Shown: in pieces, positions 61,954 to 64,000 of the stretch
Numbering within the stretch: the stretch's first letter is position 1
Layout of the letters: each line of letters opens with the position of its first letter
Position numbers and translations under genes: made by a program
Assembly (NCBI RefSeq): GCF_003116815.1
Contig: NZ_QDKQ01000057.1
Location: 124,001 to 188,000 of the forward strand
Length of the DNA: 64,000 nt
Direction of reading: 5' to 3'
Source: Caulobacter endophyticus
GTDB lineage: Bacteria > Pseudomonadota > Alphaproteobacteria > Caulobacterales > Caulobacteraceae
The notes under the pieces: model-generated
What the model was told of the DNA's origin: nothing
The model's database searches: none
Seen by the model: the letters and a program-made list of their open reading frames with translations, nothing else

Positions 61954-64000
61954 ATGAACCGCATCGGCCAAGGACTTCTTTCGCTATTCCTGACCACCGC
62001 AGCGGCCGCGCCGCTGGCGGCCCACGCCCAGACGCCGGATCAGCCTTCTGCTGGGACCGACGTCGAGGGCGTCGTGGTCACCGGCTCGCGCATCCGCGTC
62101 AGCCCGCTCGACAAGACCCAGACCGTCTTCCAGATCGACCAGGAGGCGATCGCCAAGACCGGCCTGACCTCGATCGTCGACGTGCTGCAGCGCGTGCCAG
62201 CCGCCGGCGGCGGCCTCAATTCCAAGTTCAACAACTCCGGCAACTTCGGCAACCCGCCCGACGGCGGCGGCGTGGGCGCCGGCTCGGCCGAGATCGACCT
62301 GCGCTACCTGGGTTCGCGCCGGGCCCTGGTGCTGGTCGACGGCCAGCGCTGGGTCAGCGGGGCCTCGGCCTCGGGCGTGCCTGGGGCGGTCGACCTCAAC
62401 ACCATCCCCAGCGCCATGATCCGCAACGTCGAGATCCTGCAGGAAGGCGCCTCGCCGATCTACGGCTCGGACGCCATCGCCGGGGTCATCAACATCATCA
62501 CCCGCGACCGCCAGCAGGGCCTCGAGCTGTCGGCCCAGGTGGGCGGCTATGGCGAGGGCGACGGCTTCTCGCAGGACTACAACGTCTCGTGGGGCGCCTC
62601 CGAGGGCAAGACCAGCATCGTGGTCGGCGGCGGCTACTTCAAGCAGAAGAGCGTGCTGTCGGCCGACCGCGACATCTCGCTCTATCCCAGCCCCTATGGA
62701 ACCTCGTGCCTATCGGGCGGCTGTTCGTCGGGCACGCCTCTGGGCCGCTTCATCGTCAGCGACCCCAACACCGGCGCCGACATGGACCTGACCCTGAAGG
62801 CGGCCCTGGCCGCCGGGGTGCGGCCCACCTACACGCCGCTGGACCCCACCGGCGCGGGCAGCAGTTTCCGCAACTTCGCCGGCGACGCCGACCGCTTCAA
62901 CTTCCAGCCCTACAACTACATCGTCACCCCGTCCGAGCGGGTCAGCCTGTTCGGCGCGGTGACCCACGACTTTACCGACAACGTGAAACTGAAGGTGCGC
63001 GGCAGCTACGTGCAGCGCAAGTCGGCCAACCAGGCCGCGCCCATCCCGCTGTTCGTCGGCCCAGACGCCGGCAACGGCAACCTGCTCGACACCGTCTCGA
63101 TCGACGCCACCAACCCCTACAATCCGTTCGGCTTCACCCTGACCAGCGGCACCTACGCCTTCGTCGGCCGTCGGATGATCGAGGCCGGGCCGCGCCACTA
63201 CGCCCAGAGCGTCGACACCTGGAACGTCAACGCCACCCTGTCGGGCGACTGGGCGGTGGGGACGCACCGCTGGTACTGGGACGTCGGCTACACCGCCTCG
63301 CGCAATCACGCCGAACAGAGCTTCACCGGCAACCTCAACGCCCAGCGCGTTCAGCAGGCCCTGGGCCCGGTCGCGGGCTGCACAGGCTCGTGCGTGCCTC
63401 TGAACATCTTCGGCGGCGTCGGCTCGATCACGCCCGAGATGCTGGCCTTCGTCGGCTTCACCCAGCAGGACGTCTCGCAGCAGGAACTGCACGACTTCAC
63501 CGCCAACCTGACCGGCGACCTGTTCGATCTGCCCGCCGGGCCGCTGGCCTTCGCCGCCGGCTACGAACACCGCGAGACCAAGGGCTACTTCCAGCCCGAC
63601 GCCATCGTCGCCGCCGGCCTGTCGGCCGACATTCCCGCCCAGCCGGCCAAGGGCGAGATCAAGGTCGACGAGGCCTATCTGGAACTGCGCGCCCCGCTGC
63701 TGGCCGACCTGCCGCTGATCCACCGGCTGGAGATCTCGGGCGCCGGCCGCTGGTTCGACTATTCCACGTCGGGGTCTGACTCCATCTACAAGGCGGGCCT
63801 CAACTGGCGGCCGACCGAAGACGTGCTGGTGCGGGCTTCCTGGGGCCAGGGCTTCCGGGCGCCGTCGATCGGCGAGCTCTACGGCGCGGCCTCGCGCTTC
63901 GACCAGGAGATTACCGACCCCTGCTCCGACATGCTGGGCCTGTCGGGCGGAACCCCGGCCAGCGCCACCGTCCGCGCCAACTGCGTCGCCGCCGGCGTGC
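61954..64000 (+). CDS. TonB-dependent receptor (3' end outside window)
   Basis: First ~682 residues of an outer-membrane receptor; the frame is open to the window edge. A signal peptide (1-25, ending AAHA) precedes a TonB-box-like [11 protein letters not shown]. The plug contains [15 protein letters not shown], the [20 protein letters not shown] segment, and [20 protein letters not shown]. The barrel includes [20 protein letters not shown], usual in this TBDR class. ATG preceded by GAGGGACGG. Related proteins take up vitamin B12, siderophores or carbohydrate; no ligand can be inferred. The receptor is the fourth in the window. Confidence 0.9.
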   Translation, partial: MNRIGQGLLSLFLTTAAAAPLAAHAQTPDQPSAGTDVEGVVVTGSRIRVSPLDKTQTVFQIDQEAIAKTGLTSIVDVLQRVPAAGGGLNSKFNNSGNFGNPPDGGGVGAGSAEIDLRYLGSRRALVLVDGQRWVSGASASGVPGAVDLNTIPSAMIRNVEILQEGASPIYGSDAIAGVINIITRDRQQGLELSAQVGGYGEGDGFSQDYNVSWGASEGKTSIVVGGGYFKQKSVLSADRDISLYPSPYGTSCLSGGCSSGTPLGRFIVSDPNTGADMDLTLKAALAAGVRPTYTPLDPTGAGSSFRNFAGDADRFNFQPYNYIVTPSERVSLFGAVTHDFTDNVKLKVRGSYVQRKSANQAAPIPLFVGPDAGNGNLLDTVSIDATNPYNPFGFTLTSGTYAFVGRRMIEAGPRHYAQSVDTWNVNATLSGDWAVGTHRWYWDVGYTASRNHAEQSFTGNLNAQRVQQALGPVAGCTGSCVPLNIFGGVGSITPEMLAFVGFTQQDVSQQELHDFTANLTGDLFDLPAGPLAFAAGYEHRETKGYFQPDAIVAAGLSADIPAQPAKGEIKVDEAYLELRAPLLADLPLIHRLEISGAGRWFDYSTSGSDSIYKAGLNWRPTEDVLVRASWGQGFRAPSIGELYGAASRFDQEITDPCSDMLGLSGGTPASATVRANCVAAGV

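Noticed and set aside
61932..63779. 615-codon frame overlapping the last TBDR in another frame
   Set aside because: The receptor frame has a signal peptide, plug motifs and a ribosome binding site; the other product is Arg/Pro-rich noise.

Overview
The window is GC-rich chromosomal DNA that looks like Caulobacter or a close relative in Caulobacterales. The clues are a chemotaxis operon ending cheB-cheYII-cheD-cheU-cheYIII-cheE, four TonB-dependent receptors (TBDRs), a lptC-lptA-lptB / rpoN / hpf / ptsN block, an alphaproteobacterial hisS-hisZ-hisG set, and short inverted repeats built from runs of C and G between genes. I see no insertion sequence, prophage, CRISPR array or plasmid gene; most of the window is ordinary core and accessory chromosome.

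Layout. 1-3236: end of the che operon. 3237-6410: a TBDR behind three ACCGGT-centred, LacI-type operator candidates. 6557-11760: TetR regulator, a translationally coupled metallophosphoesterase/glycosyltransferase pair, then a CNNM/CorC-like membrane protein and an anchored aspartyl protease on the other strand. 11851-20190: phosphorus acquisition region on the minus strand: phosphate-selective porin plus PstS, a TBDR, and phnC-phnD-phnE, with one good and two weaker Pho-box candidates. 20344-22830: polyamine pair (PLP decarboxylase and deoxyhypusine-synthase-like enzyme). 22893-26429: class A-type acid phosphatase, Zur, a 64-residue protein, a double-hotdog thioesterase and a MarR-GNAT fusion. 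26430-26975: non-coding, with several hairpins. 26976-30557: hisS-hisZ-hisG. 30855-36703: secreted GH2 glycosidase, a hypothetical, and a short TBDR. 36853-44548: pgi, redoxin, DUF1353 lipoprotein, DsbD-like reductase and small hypotheticals. 44553-50789: ptsN, hpf, exoD, rpoN, lptB, lptA, lptC, rnd, followed by tRNA-Leu(CAG). 51171-59259: NDUFA9-like SDR, uppP, gltD-gltB. 59394-61782: two divergent small citrate synthases, one with an N-terminal helix-turn-helix, separated by a structured leader. 61954-64000: start of a fourth TBDR, cut by the window end.

How the genes work together. The clearest local networks are: phosphorus scavenging (porin and PstS for phosphate, PhnCDE for phosphonate-type compounds, plausibly co-controlled by PhoB); polyamine synthesis (ornithine or lysine decarboxylase feeding a probable homospermidine synthase); nitrogen control and assimilation (rpoN, ptsN, gltBD); and LPS export (lptABC). 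The least conventional element is the citrate synthase pair: its 154-bp divergent intergenic region carries an ATTGAT repeat array next to the start of the HTH-fused paralog, a perfect intrinsic terminator pointing into the leader of the other paralog, and a second long hairpin just before that gene's ribosome binding site. All coordinates and motifs were read by eye; no alignment, folding or database search was run.
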